DNA of 64,000 nucleotides from Verrucomicrobiota bacterium (lineage in GTDB: Bacteria > Verrucomicrobiota > Verrucomicrobiia > Opitutales > Opitutaceae). The position numbers were made by a program, and so were the translations under genes. The notes beneath the pieces are model-generated. The model ran no database searches, was not told the origin of the DNA, and saw nothing but the letters and a program-made list of their open reading frames with translations. Below, piece after piece: positions 27,884 to 36,073 of this stretch. Positions within the stretch are counted from its first letter, which is position 1, and each line of letters opens with the position of its first letter. The DNA is taken from NCBI GenBank assembly GCA_023399155.1, contig JAEWQP010000022.1, positions 62,001 through 126,000 of the forward strand, read 5' to 3'.

Positions 27884-29032
27884 TCAGGCGAGCGGCAGCA
27901 CCATGCGCAGTCGCCGCATGGAAAACTTCAGGTTGCCCAGGTGTGCAAGTTGTTCGCGCAGGTCCGAGAGCTGGCCTTCGACGTAGCTCGCGGTCTTCGC
28001 GAGGTTGTCGCGCTCGGTCTCGAGCTTGACCAGATGCTTGGTGCGGCGCACGCGAAGGCTGGAGCGGACGCGGGCCATGAGCACGATCGCAGGCAGGACC
28101 CGCCGCACGCGCCAGAACTGGATGAAGCGCGCGGAAGTGCCGGCGGTGATCCGCCAGCCGAGGGCGCCGATCAGCGGCGGAAGCATGGCGGACACGCCTT
28201 GGAAGAATGACGTCGGCAGCGTGAGGCCGCGCTCGTGCACGACCGCCCCGGCGAGGATGGTGGCCATCGCATACGTTCCCGCGCCCGCGAGATCGGCCTC
28301 CATGTCCGGCGAAAGCGCGGGAACGCTGGAGGTGAGACTGTCGCGGTGCTCGTTGCCAAACTCGCGCCAGACGGCGAGGACCTTGTCGCGCTCATCCGGC
28401 TGCAGCAGGGCGAGGCGGGCCGAGAAGATGCGGCGCATGAGCGCGGCCTCGAGTTCAGCCTGGGCGTAACCCTTGTCCGTCGCCACGTCCATCGCGCTGG
28501 CGGCGTTGCGGACGACGACTTCGTAGTCGCGGTACGGAGACACGCCACGGAAGCGGCGGACCCACTCCTCCCACATCGGGGTGCCCAGCTGGCGGACGCG
28601 CGTCTCCAGGTCCTTGACCTCGGTGCCGCGCGCGAGCGTGAGCGTCTGCAGCGCGCTGCGCTCCTGTTCGGTCGCCATGTCGAGCACCTGCTTTACCTCG
28701 AGGTCGAGCGGGCGCACCTCGGTCCAGCGGATGCGATCCTGCTCGGCCTTGGCGAGGTTCTCGGCGATCTCGGTGAGCAGGGCCTCGCGGCGGTGCACCT
28801 GGCGTTTGAGGCGGAAGATCGTCCACACGCGCACCGCGTGGGACGAGGTGAGAAAGTAGATCGTCGTGGCGAGCACGGCGACACCCGCGGCGATCGAGGC
28901 CGGACCCGTGAACCCGATCGCCTCGCCGTCGGCGGCGAGTCCGACCAGGACGGCCGCGGTCGCTGCCCAGGTCAGCGCCGACATCGTGACGATGAACCAC
29001 CAGCGGTGTTGATCGAGAAAGTGAAAGATCAT
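27884..29032 (-). CDS. Membrane protein with coiled coils, function unknown
   Basis: I do not recognise this protein of about 382 residues. It has two N-terminal membrane helices (WWFIVTMSALTWAATAAVLV and IAAGVAVLATTIYFLTS), then a charged coiled-coil region (residues about 75-150, HRREALLTEIAENLAKAEQ). A cytoplasmic or periplasmic middle follows, with a weakly hydrophobic segment near FFQGVSAMLPPLIGALGW. A second helical, coiled-coil segment lies near the C-terminus (LVKLETERDNLAKTASYVEG). The start at 29032 (MIFHFLDQHRWWF) precedes the first helix directly; the longer frame upstream looks non-coding. It stands alone. Confidence 0.65.
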   Translation of the reverse strand: MIFHFLDQHRWWFIVTMSALTWAATAAVLVGLAADGEAIGFTGPASIAAGVAVLATTIYFLTSSHAVRVWTIFRLKRQVHRREALLTEIAENLAKAEQDRIRWTEVRPLDLEVKQVLDMATEQERSALQTLTLARGTEVKDLETRVRQLGTPMWEEWVRRFRGVSPYRDYEVVVRNAASAMDVATDKGYAQAELEAALMRRIFSARLALLQPDERDKVLAVWREFGNEHRDSLTSSVPALSPDMEADLAGAGTYAMATILAGAVVHERGLTLPTSFFQGVSAMLPPLIGALGWRITAGTSARFIQFWRVRRVLPAIVLMARVRSSLRVRRTKHLVKLETERDNLAKTASYVEGQLSDLREQLAHLGNLKFSMRRLRMVLPLA

Positions 29033-29262
29033 GACGGGCTTCGATGTTATGTGGACGGATGGAGGCGAGGAGGGATCCTCGATACCGGTATCGGCGGACA
29101 CTGGTTCGAGCCAAGTCGCAGGCCGCCCCGCGCCGGTCGGATGGATGGTCTCTGAGGAGAATTGACCTTCCTTTGAAACTACCGCGGCACGTGGCGGTAA
29201 AAAGTCCGTCAAGTCTTGCGAGCCCCGCCGCGGCTTCCCGCCGCGGCCGGCGCGACGAAGGG

Positions 29263-29292
29263 AGGACCGCCCCCGCAGGCGGAGGCGGTCCT
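29263..29292. terminator. Hairpin after the small TonB-C gene
   Basis: A 9-bp stem (AGGACCGCC with GGCGGTCCT) with a 12-base loop lies 32 bases past the stop of the minus-strand gene at 29325. It has no good T tract, so confidence is limited. Confidence 0.35.
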
Positions 29293-29324
29293 CGTTAACC
29301 AACGGCTGTTCCGCGTCGGCGCGG

Positions 29325-29723
29325 TCAGCGATTCGCGGCGAACACCGGGGAACTGCCCGCGGTCTCGGCGACGGTGAACGGCACGAGCACCTTCACCGCA
29401 GCCGGCTTGCCATCGACCATGGCCGGTTCAAACCGCCATTTCTTCACCGCTTCGCGCGCGGCGTAGCCGAGCGCCTTGTCCGTCGTGGATTTCACCGCGA
29501 CGTCGACCGGCCTGCCAGCCGGGTCGACCACGAGCACCACCTCGGCCGCGGCACCTGCCTCGGCGAAGCGGACCTCGGGCGCGACAACGGAGACCGGCAC
29601 CGGGATGCCGGGCCCCTTTTTCGCCGTGGCGACGTAGTCGGACTCCGCCGTATCCGCGGCGTGGATAGCCGTGGAGCCGAGAAGACCGAGACTGAGCATG
29701 ACGAGCGTATGGATCTTTTTCAT
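29325..29723 (-). CDS. Secreted single-domain TonB C-terminal protein
   Basis: This 132-residue protein has a signal peptide (MKKIHTLVMLSLGLLGSTA, then IHAAD) and almost nothing else except a TonB C-terminal-type fold: AEVVLVVDPAGRPVDVAV, then AAREAVKKWRFEPAMVDGK and a final beta strand (VKVLVPFTV). It lacks the membrane anchor and proline linker of a working TonB, so it cannot couple to ExbB/ExbD alone. Such stand-alone domains are known in Bacteroidetes and Verrucomicrobia; their role is not established. The ATG at 29723 is chosen because the signal peptide starts there. Confidence 0.75.
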   Translation of the reverse strand: MKKIHTLVMLSLGLLGSTAIHAADTAESDYVATAKKGPGIPVPVSVVAPEVRFAEAGAAAEVVLVVDPAGRPVDVAVKSTTDKALGYAAREAVKKWRFEPAMVDGKPAAVKVLVPFTVAETAGSSPVFAANR

Positions 29724-30191
29724 GTCTGAAAACCCGCACAGGGCGGGTACGATGTATCTTTGTTGTTGTTTTCTATGTTGAGGCATCCGCGGGCCTCCCG
29801 CGTGCGCGGCACAGCCGTACGGATGTTTCGAAGCCGGCCGCGCGCGTGTGCGTGCGGTTCGGATTCAAAAGGGAAGGAAGCTCCCGGAGTCGGAAGCGTC
29901 GCGCGGCTTGCGGCCGCCGCGGCGCACGGAAGCTTCCGGCTTCAGGGCCGTGCTTGCGCACCGGCCCGTTGCCGTCTCAAAGAACCGTTTTGGGATGTCT
30001 TTGAAAGCATGGTCACCATGGGTGATGGGCTGCTGGTTAGCAATCGACGTGCCGCCGCGGGCGCGTGAATTCACCCGGCCGTGACATGAGCGGAACGAAT
30101 GCGCGGCGTGCGAACGAGCACGGCGGGGCATGGATTCTCTTTGCGTTCGCCACGGGTCACAGCGTCGGCAGTCATCGTTCACCCACCACCC
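29724..30191. other. Gene-free divergent promoter region before terC
   Basis: About 470 bases hold no gene-like frame. I looked for a yybP-ykoY manganese riboswitch, which often precedes TerC genes, and saw no convincing match. Short inverted bits (GAAGCTTCCGGCTTC near 29928) are present but unremarkable. Confidence 0.4.
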
Positions 30192-30932
30192 ATGAACTTC
30201 GACTGGATCGCCAATCCGGATGTCTGGATCTCGCTGCTTACGCTGACCGCGCTCGAGATCGTACTCGGTATCGACAACGTCATCTTCATCTCGATCCTCG
30301 CCGGCAAACTGCCGGCCGGGCAGCAGGACCGCGCGCGCAAGCTCGGGCTGTCGCTCGCTCTCGTCACGCGCATCCTTCTCCTTTGCTCGCTCGCGTGGAT
30401 GATGCGCCTGACAACGCCGCTTTTCTCTCTACTGGGCCATGGAGTGTCCGGCCGCGATCTGATCCTGCTCGTCGGCGGTCTGTTCCTGATCGGGAAGAGC
30501 ACCCACGAGATCCACGGCAAGCTCGAGGGCGGGGACGGTCACACGACGACGCGCGTCGCACCATCGTTTACTGCAGTGATCGTCCAGATTCTGCTTCTCG
30601 ACATCGTCTTCTCGCTCGACTCCGTCATCACCGCCATCGGGATGGCCAACCTGCTGGGCGTGATGATCGCCGCCGTGGTGATCGCGATGGTCGTGATGCT
30701 GATGTTCGCCGGCGCGATCAGCAGTTTTGTCGAGCGGCATCCCACGATCAAGATGCTGGCGCTCTCGTTCCTGCTGCTCATCGGCGTGACGCTCGTGGCG
30801 GACGGCCTCGGGCATCACATTCCGAAGGGCTACATCTACTTCTCCATGGCCTTCTCGCTGGGGGTCGAGATGCTCAATCTTCGCCTCCGAACCAAGCCGC
30901 AGCCGGTCAACCTGCACCAGCCCTACCGCTGA
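30192..30932 (+). CDS. TerC family integral membrane protein
   Basis: This 246-residue protein has about seven membrane helices and the TerC motifs: the acidic GIDNVIFISILAGKLP in the first half and the inverted counterpart LDIVFSLDSVITAIGMAN in the second. The conserved aspartates suggest a metal-ion path. Relatives protect against tellurite or export manganese during membrane-protein metalation. The start at 30192 (MNFDWIANPDVWISLL) is the family start; an ATG 93 bases upstream adds an unrelated leader. It converges with the M20 peptidase gene, ten bases away. Confidence 0.9.
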   Translation: MNFDWIANPDVWISLLTLTALEIVLGIDNVIFISILAGKLPAGQQDRARKLGLSLALVTRILLLCSLAWMMRLTTPLFSLLGHGVSGRDLILLVGGLFLIGKSTHEIHGKLEGGDGHTTTRVAPSFTAVIVQILLLDIVFSLDSVITAIGMANLLGVMIAAVVIAMVVMLMFAGAISSFVERHPTIKMLALSFLLLIGVTLVADGLGHHIPKGYIYFSMAFSLGVEMLNLRLRTKPQPVNLHQPYR

Positions 30933-30941
30933 TCGGCGGCC

Positions 30942-32207
30942 TTAGCCGGCAAACGTGGCGATGAATTCCGCGTAAGCCTGCGCGGCCTGCACCAGCTCGC
31001 TCACGCGCACGCGTTCATCCGTGCCATGGCAGGACTCGCCGCCCGGGCCCCACCCGATCGTCGGCAGACCCGCCTCACCTGCGAAGAAATGGGAGTCGTT
31101 GAACCCGGTTGAGACCGTGAACTTCGTGCTCTGGCCGCGTACGCGCGCCAGAGCGGCGGCGAAGGCGCGCGGAAACGGCCCGCTGGGATCGGAGAAGGTG
31201 GACGTGTGCTGGTTGATCTTCCGGACCGTCACGCGAAGGCGCGGGATGCGGCGCGCAGCACCACGGATGTAGGCGCGCAGATGGCGCTCGGCTTCGGCCA
31301 GGTTTTCATTGGGGAGCACGCGGCGATCGAGGGTGAATGTCACGGCGCCCGGGACGGTGTTGATCTTTCCACCGTCCTGCGTGGCCGTGACTCCGCCGAC
31401 GTTGATCGTGGCGGAGCGGATACGTCCATCGGGATTGCGGAACGTCCGCCCGGCCAGCTCGCGCGCGTAGTCTTTCAAGTCCAGCACCAGGGCGCTCATC
31501 TGCTCGACCGCGTTGATGCCGCGATGCGGCTCGGATCCGTGCGCAGCGCGCCCGTGCACATCGACTTCGAACCAAAGCACACCGTTGTGGCCGCATCCCA
31601 CGTGGCGGCCGCTGCCGCCCTCGCACACGATGGCGTAGTCGGCGTCGAGGAGCTTCTTGCGCACGAGCCACTGCACGCCGAAGGTGCTGTCGGTTTCCTC
31701 ATCGGGCGTCCAGGACACCTCGACGTTGACCTTCGGGGTGATGCCGAGCTTTCGCAGAACGGTGACCGCGTGGAGCACGCACGCGATGGAACCCTTCATG
31801 TCCGCCGAGCCGCGCCCGTAGAGCCAGCCCTGGCTCACGCGCGGTTCGAAGGGACCGAACTTCCATCCCGTCGCCGCAGCGGGAACAACGTCGTAGTGGG
31901 CGTTGAAATGCACCGTGCGTGCGGCGCCGACGTCCCACCGGCCGATCACCAGGGCGCGCGGGCATTCCGCGGCGTCGGGCAGCTCGCGCATGACCGCGGC
32001 GTGCGGCACGCGCACCACACGCGTTTCGAGACCGGCGGCGCGCGTCATCTGGTCGAGTTGCGCAACGCAGGCGGGATAGTGGGCGCCCGGCGGGTTCACC
32101 GTCGGGATGCGGATGATCGACGCGGCGAGGTCAATCAAGTGACGGCGATCGCGGGCGATGGCGGATCGGAGGGAGACCGACATGGCGATTGATGGCGGCA
32201 CCCGCAT
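30942..32207 (-). CDS. M20 family peptidase (ArgE/DapE/ACY1-like)
   Basis: This 421-residue dinuclear zinc hydrolase has the M20 motifs: NAHYDVVP (histidine and aspartate ligands), YGRGSADMKGS (bridging aspartate), TPDEETDSTFG (catalytic glutamate pair) and a C-terminal GWGPGGESCHGTDERV with the last histidine. A dimerisation domain is inserted at residues about 195-310 (VHGRAAHGSEPHRG). The substrate is probably an N-acyl amino acid or dipeptide; ArgE, DapE and peptidase T types cannot be separated by eye. A second ATG eight codons in (32183) is equally possible as start. Confidence 0.85.
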   Translation of the reverse strand: MRVPPSIAMSVSLRSAIARDRRHLIDLAASIIRIPTVNPPGAHYPACVAQLDQMTRAAGLETRVVRVPHAAVMRELPDAAECPRALVIGRWDVGAARTVHFNAHYDVVPAAATGWKFGPFEPRVSQGWLYGRGSADMKGSIACVLHAVTVLRKLGITPKVNVEVSWTPDEETDSTFGVQWLVRKKLLDADYAIVCEGGSGRHVGCGHNGVLWFEVDVHGRAAHGSEPHRGINAVEQMSALVLDLKDYARELAGRTFRNPDGRIRSATINVGGVTATQDGGKINTVPGAVTFTLDRRVLPNENLAEAERHLRAYIRGAARRIPRLRVTVRKINQHTSTFSDPSGPFPRAFAAALARVRGQSTKFTVSTGFNDSHFFAGEAGLPTIGWGPGGESCHGTDERVRVSELVQAAQAYAEFIATFAG

Positions 32208-32243
32208 GTGTTCGAGTCAAGGGGTATGCACGGGCCTTCCGAT

Positions 32244-32348
32244 CGTTCTCGTTCTCATTCTCCTTCTCCTGCTCGACTGTGCGCGCCGCGGACTCGATAA
32301 GGAAGTGAACGAGGAACGAGAAAGAGAACGAGAACGAGAAAGGGAACG
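32244..32348. repeat. Palindromic hexamer-repeat element before pdxH
   Basis: A pyrimidine arm (32244-32270, units GTTCTC and CTTCTC) faces a purine arm (32308-32348, units GAACGA, GAGAAA and GAGAAC) across a spacer of about 37 bases. CGTTCTCGTTCTC at 32244-32256 pairs perfectly with GAGAACGAGAACG at 32324-32336. It lies between the divergent M20 peptidase and pdxH genes. Confidence 0.6.
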
Positions 32349-32443
32349 CGTTTAGGAGAAAGAGTCGCATGCGACCACACACCCGCAGCCGCCTGCAGAG
32401 TTTCCTGTTCTACATCCCGTTTGCCCTACCGCTGTGGAAGGCG

Positions 32444-33097
32444 ATGACGGGCAGCGGACGTGCCGTCGCCGATATGCGGCGCAGCTACAAGCTCTCGCAC
32501 CTGGTCGAATCTGAAGTCGCAGCGGATCCGCTGACCCAGTTCGACACGTGGTTTGGGGAAGCGGTGAAGGCGGACGTATTGGAGCCGAACGCCATGATTC
32601 TCGCCACCGCGGGTGCGGACGGGCGGCCGTCGTCGCGGACGGTCCTCCTGAAAGGGTACGATGCGCGCGGCTTCGTGTTCTACACCAATTACGAGAGTCG
32701 GAAGGGCCGCAACCTTGTGGAAAACCCGCAGGCCTCGCTGCTCTTCGCCTGGCTCCCGCTGGAACGGCAGATCGAGATATCCGGTCGCGTCGAGCAGGTG
32801 TCCCGCGAGGAGACCGAGGCCTACTTCTACAAGCGTCCGATCGACAGCCAGCTCGGTGCCTGGGCCTCGAAGCAGAGCACCGTTCTCGCCGGGCGGGATG
32901 AACTGGAGAAACGCGTGCAGTCGCTGATGGCCGAATACCGCGGCCGGACCATTCCGGTGCCGCCGCATTGGGGAGGATTCCGCGTCATCCCGGAGGCGAT
33001 CGAGTTCTGGCAGGGCCGGCCGAGCCGCCTTCACGATCGCCTGCGGTATCGGCGCGGGCCCGACGGCTCGTGGCGACTCGAGCGCCTCTCCCCGTAA
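32444..33097 (+). CDS. pdxH: Pyridoxamine 5'-phosphate oxidase
   Basis: This 217-residue FMN enzyme matches the length of E. coli PdxH, which oxidises pyridoxine or pyridoxamine phosphate to pyridoxal phosphate, the vitamin B6 cofactor. Motifs seen are DPLTQFDTWFGEAV, GRPSSRTVLLKGYDARGFVF and NYESRKGRNLVENP (FMN site). SQLGAWASKQS and the C-terminal PPHWGGFRVIPEAIEFWQG with RLHDR (substrate site) complete the family pattern. An in-frame ATG at 32369 would add 25 hydrophobic residues unlike PdxH; the ATG at 32444 gives the family start. Confidence 0.92.
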   Translation: MTGSGRAVADMRRSYKLSHLVESEVAADPLTQFDTWFGEAVKADVLEPNAMILATAGADGRPSSRTVLLKGYDARGFVFYTNYESRKGRNLVENPQASLLFAWLPLERQIEISGRVEQVSREETEAYFYKRPIDSQLGAWASKQSTVLAGRDELEKRVQSLMAEYRGRTIPVPPHWGGFRVIPEAIEFWQGRPSRLHDRLRYRRGPDGSWRLERLSP

Positions 33098-33185
33098 CCG
33101 AGCCGCCGCAGCGGGCATGTGGCGGTCGGATTGGGGCATTGTCAGCGCGCACCTCCTGCGGTAGGATCCGGTTTTCGGGCCAGCC

Positions 33186-33695
33186 ATGAGTGATGAGATC
33201 AAGATCTACCTGATGCGCCATGCGCATGCGGTGCCGCAGGAGGACGATCCGGAGCGTCCGCTGAGCGAGCGCGGTCGCGAGGAGGTGCGCGCGATGGCAG
33301 CGTTTCTTCGCACGAGCGGTGGGCTCGTGGTGGAACGCGTCTGGCACAGTCCCCTTCTGCGCGCACGGGAAACGGCCGACCTGATGTGCGACCGGCTGGA
33401 CCTCACGGCGACCCGTCGCGAAATCGACGGCCTGCTTCCCTACGACGACCATCGCGGCATTGCGCGGCGCCTCAGCGGCTTCGGGTACCCGCTCCTGGTG
33501 GTCGGTCACGAGCCGCATCTCGGCCGCCTCGCCTCCATGCTGGTGTGCGGCAACGTCGACCAGGAGATCGTGGATTTCAGAAAAGGGGCGATCGTCTGCC
33601 TCCAGCGCGAGCGCACCAAGTCGCAGGCCGTCCTGTGGCGTATTCGTTGGTTCGTGACGCCTGGGCTCGTCATGGAACCGGATCCCGGCGAATAG
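33186..33695 (+). CDS. sixA: SixA-type phosphohistidine phosphatase
   Basis: This 169-residue histidine phosphatase superfamily protein carries the RHA variant of the signature (KIYLMRHAHAV, catalytic H12) followed by PLSERGREEV. VWHSPLLRARETADLM and LLVVGHEPHLGRLASML supply the second arginine and histidine. SixA enzymes remove phosphate from histidine-phosphotransfer domains, including that of PtsO in nitrogen PTS. No phosphorelay partner is adjacent. It has its own start 88 bases after pdxH and converges with the oxidoreductase gene. Confidence 0.87.
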   Translation: MSDEIKIYLMRHAHAVPQEDDPERPLSERGREEVRAMAAFLRTSGGLVVERVWHSPLLRARETADLMCDRLDLTATRREIDGLLPYDDHRGIARRLSGFGYPLLVVGHEPHLGRLASMLVCGNVDQEIVDFRKGAIVCLQRERTKSQAVLWRIRWFVTPGLVMEPDPGE

Positions 33696-33753
33696 GCCGC
33701 GCGCCCGCGCCTGAGGGCGGGAGTCGGCGGCCGGTGTCGCGCGATGGCTCCGC

Positions 33754-34824
33754 CTACGCCCTCGAGTATTGCTTCGGAAGCACGGACGCTGCGTCGATTC
33801 CAAGCGCCGCCGCGGCGCGGCGCGGCCAGTGCGGATCCCGCAGGAATTCGCGGGCGAGCAGGACGATGTCGGCACGTCCCTCGGCGATGATCGAGTCGGC
33901 GTGCATCGGTTCGGAAATCAGGCCCACGGCGGCCGTGGCGATCTGCGCTTCGCGCCGGATGCGCTCGGCAAACGGGACCTGATAGCCCGGCCTGAGCACA
34001 TCGCGCGAAAGCCCGGTGGTGTTGCCGCCGGAGCTGCAGTCGATCAAGTCCACGCTCTCGAGCTTGAGGATCCGGGCCAGCGCCACGGACTCGTCCAGCG
34101 TCCATCCCCCATCCACCCAGTCGGTGGCGGAGAGGCGCAGCGTGAGCGGCAGGCGCTCGGGCCAGACCGTCCGGACGGCGCGCGTGGTTTCCACCACAAA
34201 ACGGATACGGTTCTCAAACGAACCGCCGTAGCCATCGGACCGCCGGTTGCTCAGGGGCGAGAGAAAACTGTGCATCAGGTAGCCATGGGCCCCGTGCAGC
34301 TCGAGCCACTCGTATCCCGCGTCGAGCGCGCGACGAGCGGTCGCGGCAAAGGCCGCCTGAACGGTGCGGACGTCGTCGAGCGACATCTCGGCGGGGACCT
34401 TGGCAAGCGAGGCACCGAATGCGACCGCGCTCGGCCCGATCACCGGCCAGCCACCTGCATCGTCGGCGAGGTGGGCGCCGCCGTCCCAGGGCCGCGCCGC
34501 GCTGGCTTTCCGGCCTGCATGGGCGATCTGGATACCCGGAACCGCGCCGTGCTTCCTCTCGAAGGCCGTGAGGCGTGCGTGCGCCTCGACCTGCGCGTCA
34601 GACCAGAGCCCGACATCGCCGGGGGAAATGCGCCCGCGCGCCTCCACGGCCGTGGCTTCGGTGATCACAAGCGCGGCGCCGCCGAGTGCCCGGGCGCCCA
34701 GATGGACAAGATGCCAGTCGGTGAGGAACCCCTCCTTGGCCGTGTACTGGCACATCGGCGAGACGCCGATGCGGTTGCGAAGCGTGATGTCCTTGAGTGT
34801 GAGCGGATCGAAGAGGCGTGGCAT
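33754..34824 (-). CDS. NADH:flavin oxidoreductase (old yellow enzyme, YqjM-like)
   Basis: This 356-residue FMN enzyme of the old yellow family has the YqjM subgroup signature SPMCQYTA near the N-terminus, whose cysteine tunes the flavin. The conserved IQIAHAGRKAS, EWLELHGAHGYLMHSFLSP and NRRSDGYGGSFENRIRFV follow, with the phosphate-binding glycine region near the end (ADIVLLAREFLRDPHWP). Such enzymes reduce electron-poor alkenes and quinones with NAD(P)H. It follows the thioredoxin gene by 23 bases in what looks like a two-gene operon controlled by the nearby TetR protein, which points to an electrophile or quinone stress role. Confidence 0.9.
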   Translation of the reverse strand: MPRLFDPLTLKDITLRNRIGVSPMCQYTAKEGFLTDWHLVHLGARALGGAALVITEATAVEARGRISPGDVGLWSDAQVEAHARLTAFERKHGAVPGIQIAHAGRKASAARPWDGGAHLADDAGGWPVIGPSAVAFGASLAKVPAEMSLDDVRTVQAAFAATARRALDAGYEWLELHGAHGYLMHSFLSPLSNRRSDGYGGSFENRIRFVVETTRAVRTVWPERLPLTLRLSATDWVDGGWTLDESVALARILKLESVDLIDCSSGGNTTGLSRDVLRPGYQVPFAERIRREAQIATAAVGLISEPMHADSIIAEGRADIVLLAREFLRDPHWPRRAAAALGIDAASVLPKQYSRA

Positions 34825-34847
34825 GGCGGCGAGGCGCAGGGGTGGAT

Positions 34848-35195
34848 TCAGGCGAGGGCGCCGAGTTCGGCTGCCAGCGTGGCCTTGGTGGCGAGGCCGA
34901 CGCGCGTGGACCTGATCTCACCGTCCTTGAAGAAGGCGAGCGTGGGGAGAGACCGGATACCATAGCGCGCGGCCAGCGCGGGGTCGGCATCGACATCGAC
35001 GGCGCCCACGCGGGCCCGGCCTGCAAACTCGCGCGCGAGCTCCCTCAGGATGGGCGCCTGCATGCGGCATGGGCCGCACCATTCCGCGCCAAACTCCACG
35101 AGCGCGGGCTGCTTACCCTGGCCGACGAAAGCGTCGAAGCCATCGGAGCGCAGGTGGACGAGGTCAGCTGAAGGCAGGTGAGTGGTTTCGGGCAT
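34848..35195 (-). CDS. Thioredoxin
   Basis: This 115-residue thioredoxin has the active site WCGPC (C40 and C43) in VEFGAEWCGPCRMQAP and the cis-proline segment IRSLPTLAFFKDGE. It reduces disulfides in the cytoplasm; no signal peptide is present. A good ribosome-binding sequence (AGAGGAA) precedes the ATG. It is the first gene of the operon with the old yellow enzyme, and its promoter region carries a 16-bp palindrome 42 bases before the start codon. Being controlled with an alkene reductase suggests thiol repair after electrophile exposure. Confidence 0.92.
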   Translation of the reverse strand: MPETTHLPSADLVHLRSDGFDAFVGQGKQPALVEFGAEWCGPCRMQAPILRELAREFAGRARVGAVDVDADPALAARYGIRSLPTLAFFKDGEIRSTRVGLATKATLAAELGALA

Positions 35196-35236
35196 GATGG
35201 TTCCTCTTTTTCGGTGTTGGCCGCACTCTCGCGTTG

Positions 35237-35252
35237 TTGACTAAATAGTCAA
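35237..35252. promoter_or_regulatory. Candidate TetR operator upstream of the thioredoxin operon
   Basis: TTGACTAAATAGTCAA has 7-bp inverted arms around a 2-base centre. It is 42 bases upstream of the thioredoxin ATG, where it could overlap the promoter. The same outer frame (TTGAC, six bases, GTCAA) recurs before the tetR gene. Confidence 0.65.
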
Positions 35253-35336
35253 GAAACGGGGGCGGATTTCCTCTTTCGAGCCGGGTGTGCCGTGATCCGG
35301 CGGTGCGGGTGACGCGGCTCGTGCCTCGCCGGCTCC

Positions 35337-35948
35337 TCACGCCGCCTGGGGGATCGTCTTCAGCCCGAGGACGGCGCAAACCTGGGCGGGCAGCTCCTTG
35401 AGCACCTCGGGATCGTTGGCGATGCGCGCCTGGGTGACGGCCCCCTGGATGAGCGAAAAGAGGCATCGCGCCTTGGCCGCGATGTCCACAGCCGGAAGCT
35501 GCCTGGCGGCCACCGCCTCGCGCAATGCGGACGTGAAATACGCGAGGTAATCCCCGAGCATCGTGTTGACGCGCTCGCGCAGCCGCGCCTCCTGTGTGCA
35601 AATCTCCGAGCCGAGGGTAAAGAGGCGGCATCCGGGCACATGGCCATGCTCGCGCTTCAGGCGTTTCTGGCGCGCATGCAGGTAATCGCAGTAGGCGAAG
35701 AGGCGTTGCAGGGGCGGCTGCGTCGGGGAGAAGATGGTGTCGAGCATCTGGCGACGCGCGGCGCGATCGGCCTCGAGCGCGGCGATGGTGAGTTCCTCCT
35801 TCGAGGCGAAGAAATGGTAGAACGTGCCCTTCCGGACCCCGGCGCGCTGGCAGATGGCATCGATCGTGGTGCCGTAATAGCCGCTTTCACACAGGAGTTC
35901 TCCCACGGCCAGGATCAGGCGTTCGCGTGCGTCGCTGGTGCGTCCCAT
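35337..35948 (-). CDS. TetR/AcrR family transcriptional regulator
   Basis: This 203-residue repressor has an N-terminal TetR helix-turn-helix (residues about 8-55: RLILAVGELLCESGYYGTT, then IDAICQRAGVRKGTFYHFF). The ligand-binding domain includes PGCRLFTLGSEICTQE near residue 105, which places two cysteines where NemR-like relatives also have a GC motif. It is transcribed in the same direction as the thioredoxin/old-yellow-enzyme operon, 141 bases upstream of it, and a palindrome matching the one before that operon lies 17 bases before its own start. It is probably an autoregulated repressor sensing electrophiles or oxidants; the inducer is inferred, not shown. Confidence 0.88.
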   Translation of the reverse strand: MGRTSDARERLILAVGELLCESGYYGTTIDAICQRAGVRKGTFYHFFASKEELTIAALEADRAARRQMLDTIFSPTQPPLQRLFAYCDYLHARQKRLKREHGHVPGCRLFTLGSEICTQEARLRERVNTMLGDYLAYFTSALREAVAARQLPAVDIAAKARCLFSLIQGAVTQARIANDPEVLKELPAQVCAVLGLKTIPQAA

Positions 35949-35964
35949 CGTGCAGGCAGTTTAG

Positions 35965-35980
35965 TTGACCATCGGGTCAA
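35965..35980. promoter_or_regulatory. Candidate TetR operator upstream of tetR
   Basis: TTGACCATCGGGTCAA has 6-bp inverted arms around a 4-base centre. It starts 17 bases before the tetR ATG. Length and ends match the palindrome at 35237-35252, consistent with one regulator binding both. Confidence 0.65.
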
Positions 35981-36073
35981 GCGCAAGGCGGAGCCGGCCG
36001 TTCAGCCGGGTCTCGAACCGGCGGGATGCCGCAGCGTTCAACGTTCGCGGTGAGCGAGCGGCTGGCCCCGCGT

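Noticed and set aside
29980..30191. Possible yybP-ykoY manganese riboswitch before terC
   Set aside because: TerC genes often have one, but the conserved core strands and paired arrangement are not visible here.
32244..32348. CRISPR array
   Set aside because: Units are six bases in two inverted arms, not long direct repeats with unique spacers, and no cas genes are present.
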